Origin: Anaerolineales bacterium
GTDB lineage: Bacteria; Chloroflexota; Anaerolineae; Anaerolineales; Villigracilaceae
Direction of reading: 5' to 3'
DNA: 6,318 nucleotides
Assembly (NCBI GenBank): GCA_028689195.1
Contig: JAQTWR010000165.1
Coordinates: 1 to 6,318 of the forward strand
The position numbers and the translations under genes were made by a program. Position 1 is the first letter of the stretch. Every line of letters begins with the position of its first letter. Below are positions 4,764 through 6,318 of this stretch, in pieces. A model generated the notes under the pieces. The model was not told the DNA's origin, made no database searches, and saw nothing but the letters and a program-made list of their open reading frames with translations.

Positions 4764-6318
4764 ATGGATCGCAAAAAATTCATCGAGCCGATTTTGTATC
4801 TCGCGTTGATTGTCGCTTTGCTTGCGCCGCGCCTGCCATCGTTAAATTCCTTCGTCACATTGGACGAGCCGTACTGGTTGAGCATGGGCGCAAATTTTTA
4901 TTACGCGCTCGGTCAGCGCGAATTTCAAAATACGGTTTACGAATATCAACCCGCCGTGACAACCATGTGGATTGTCACCGCCGCCATGCTGGTCTACTTC
5001 CCCGAATATCGCGGCATGGGGCAGGGGTATCTTGAATTTGAGAAAGGCGCGCTCGATCCGTTTTTGTTGGCGCATGGTAAAGACCCGCTGGCGCTGTTTT
5101 ACATCGCAAGATTGCTGCAAACGTTTTTAATCGTCGCGCTTTTTCTTGTGTTGTATTATTTTTTGCGGCGCATCCTTTCGCGTCCCATTGCGTTTTTCGC
5201 CGTTCTGTTCGCTTCGTTTGACCCGTACTTTTTAGGACAATCGCGTTTGCTTAATCACGAAGCTATGCTTTCGTTGTTCGTAGTGATTTCAGTGTTGGCT
5301 TTTTATATTTATCTTTCGCATGGACGCAAACTTGGCGTTCTTATTTTTTCAGGGATCATGGCGGGGCTTGCCCAACTGACGAAATCATCCGCTATTGCCA
5401 TTCTTGCGCCCGTCGGCGTTTTGTTTTTAATTCAGATATTTTACGAACGCAGACAGGGTCTTTTGAAGGCGCTAATTAACAACGCGAAAATATTTGCGCT
5501 TTGGCTTGGCGCGTTGGTCGTTGCATATTTTGTCTTTTGGCCCGGCATGTGGGTCGCTCCGCAAAAAATGATTTATGAAGTATACGGCAATGCGTTTAGT
5601 TATGCGTTTCAAGGCGCGCGCCTCAAAGCGGCTGGCGACTTGGAAACTTCTCGGTTTGCCGTTGATCTGAACAGCGCGGGGTTTTTATCGTTGATTATCA
5701 CGATCTTGCGTAGAACCACTCCGCTGACATGGCTTGGCGTTTTGTTGAGTCCCCTTTCCCTTTGGGAGAAAGATAAGACAAGAGAACGCAATATATTATT
5801 TACGTTGTTATGGATTACTGCCGCCGCTTTCGTTATCATGTTCGGTGTTGCCCGGGGACGCAACTCTCCGCATTATCTTTTATGCAGTTACCTTGCGTTG
5901 AATTTGTTGGCGGGATTGGGCTGGTTTTATTTTGTTCAACAAATTTCAAAACGTTTTTCTTTCGGCAAGTTGCAACAAGTTCAGTACGTTGCTTTATTCT
6001 TTTTGCTGTCGCTTCAAATGTGGAGCGCGGCTTCCGCTTTTCCTTATTATTTCACTTACCAAAATCCATTTTACCAACATGATGAAAATTTTCCGCTCTT
6101 TCCTTATGGAGAAGGTTTGGAACTCGCGGGAAAATATCTTTCCGATTTGCCGAACGCAAAAAATTCGACCGCGCTGGTCTATTACGCGCGCGGATGTTTT
6201 TCCTATTTTTACACGGGCGAGACCACGCGCTTCAAACCGTATTATGCCGACGGCGTACACGCGCAAGACTTATTAGATTCGATCAAGTCTTCCGATTACC
6301 TTGTTGTGTATTACGCGG
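4764..6318 (+). CDS. GT-C type membrane glycosyltransferase (PMT/ArnT-like, GT39/GT83 style), 3'-partial
   Basis: The frame is open for 518 codons to the window end, with no stop. The protein begins MDRKKFIEPILYLALIVALL, a first membrane helix (about 8-25). An outer-face LDEPYW segment follows, with Asp34-Glu35 at the place of the acidic catalytic motif in loop 1 of GT-C enzymes. Many hydrophobic helices follow (about 112-134, 140-152, 168-184, 190-203, 209-226, 242-260, 307-330, 344-361, 372-392, 406-424). An ALTK-like AQLTKSSA lies at 203-210, and YYFTYQNP (428-435) resembles the segment at the end of the membrane domain. The C-terminal part looks like a soluble extracytoplasmic domain. Such enzymes move a sugar from a polyprenyl-phosphate carrier to a protein, lipid or glycan outside the membrane; donor and acceptor cannot be deduced. 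I chose ATG 4764 because helix 1 follows at the usual distance and the -10 box fits it. An in-frame ATG at 4716 would add 16 polar residues and cannot be excluded. Confidence 0.85.
   Translation, partial: MDRKKFIEPILYLALIVALLAPRLPSLNSFVTLDEPYWLSMGANFYYALGQREFQNTVYEYQPAVTTMWIVTAAMLVYFPEYRGMGQGYLEFEKGALDPFLLAHGKDPLALFYIARLLQTFLIVALFLVLYYFLRRILSRPIAFFAVLFASFDPYFLGQSRLLNHEAMLSLFVVISVLAFYIYLSHGRKLGVLIFSGIMAGLAQLTKSSAIAILAPVGVLFLIQIFYERRQGLLKALINNAKIFALWLGALVVAYFVFWPGMWVAPQKMIYEVYGNAFSYAFQGARLKAAGDLETSRFAVDLNSAGFLSLIITILRRTTPLTWLGVLLSPLSLWEKDKTRERNILFTLLWITAAAFVIMFGVARGRNSPHYLLCSYLALNLLAGLGWFYFVQQISKRFSFGKLQQVQYVALFFLLSLQMWSAASAFPYYFTYQNPFYQHDENFPLFPYGEGLELAGKYLSDLPNAKNSTALVYYARGCFSYFYTGETTRFKPYYADGVHAQDLLDSIKSSDYLVVYYA

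Noticed and set aside
4842..5120. Minus-strand open frame of 92 codons inside the glycosyltransferase gene
   Set aside because: It lies entirely opposite a longer, well-supported membrane protein frame and its product has no recognisable domain.
5810..6276. Short plus-strand frames (5810-6082 and 5932-6276) near the right edge
   Set aside because: They are out of frame with the continuous 518-codon glycosyltransferase reading, which explains the region fully up to the window end.
1..6318. CRISPR array, tRNA, rRNA, insertion sequence or phage genes
   Set aside because: No regularly spaced repeats, cloverleaf-like segments, transposase or phage-like proteins were seen on either strand.

Overview
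The window looks like a piece of a Chloroflexota (Anaerolineae-type) genome. This is inferred from remembered protein style: DppB-like permeases with the LSPVERSALYVRD and VDPRVRLS segments, an MsbA-like exporter with an LSMGQ signature, and a large GT-C glycosyltransferase. No rRNA or other taxonomic marker is present, so the assignment is moderate only. All protein-coding sequence uses the standard code apart from one disputed TGA.

Left half (1-2793, + strand): the tail of a peptide-type ABC importer operon. It holds the end of an extracytoplasmic substrate-binding protein (SBP_bac_5 family), a 142-bp spacer with two strong inverted repeats, a DppB/OppB-type permease, and a DppC/OppC-type permease. 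Two of these three genes look damaged. The binding protein stops right after the segment that normally precedes the large C-terminal part of the family fold. The first permease is split by an in-frame TGA at 805-807: its Shine-Dalgarno, start and first membrane helix lie before the stop, and the rest continues in the same frame after it. The two ATPases of a complete importer are not seen, and the operon is closed by a terminator directly after the second permease.

Middle (2794-4668): a bidirectional intrinsic terminator separates the importer operon from a convergent, minus-strand gene for a 604-residue ABC exporter half-transporter. It has six membrane helices followed by one complete ATPase domain and probably acts as a homodimer.

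Right end (4669-6318): a 95-bp divergent intergenic region leads to a plus-strand membrane glycosyltransferase of the GT-C type, which runs off the window after 518 codons. A perfect TATAAT lies about 10 bases before its likely ATG with no Shine-Dalgarno, suggesting a leaderless mRNA.

I see no CRISPR array, tRNA, rRNA, insertion sequence or prophage feature, and no clearly novel system. The most noteworthy content is the apparent decay of the importer operon and the hairpin-rich spacer inside it.
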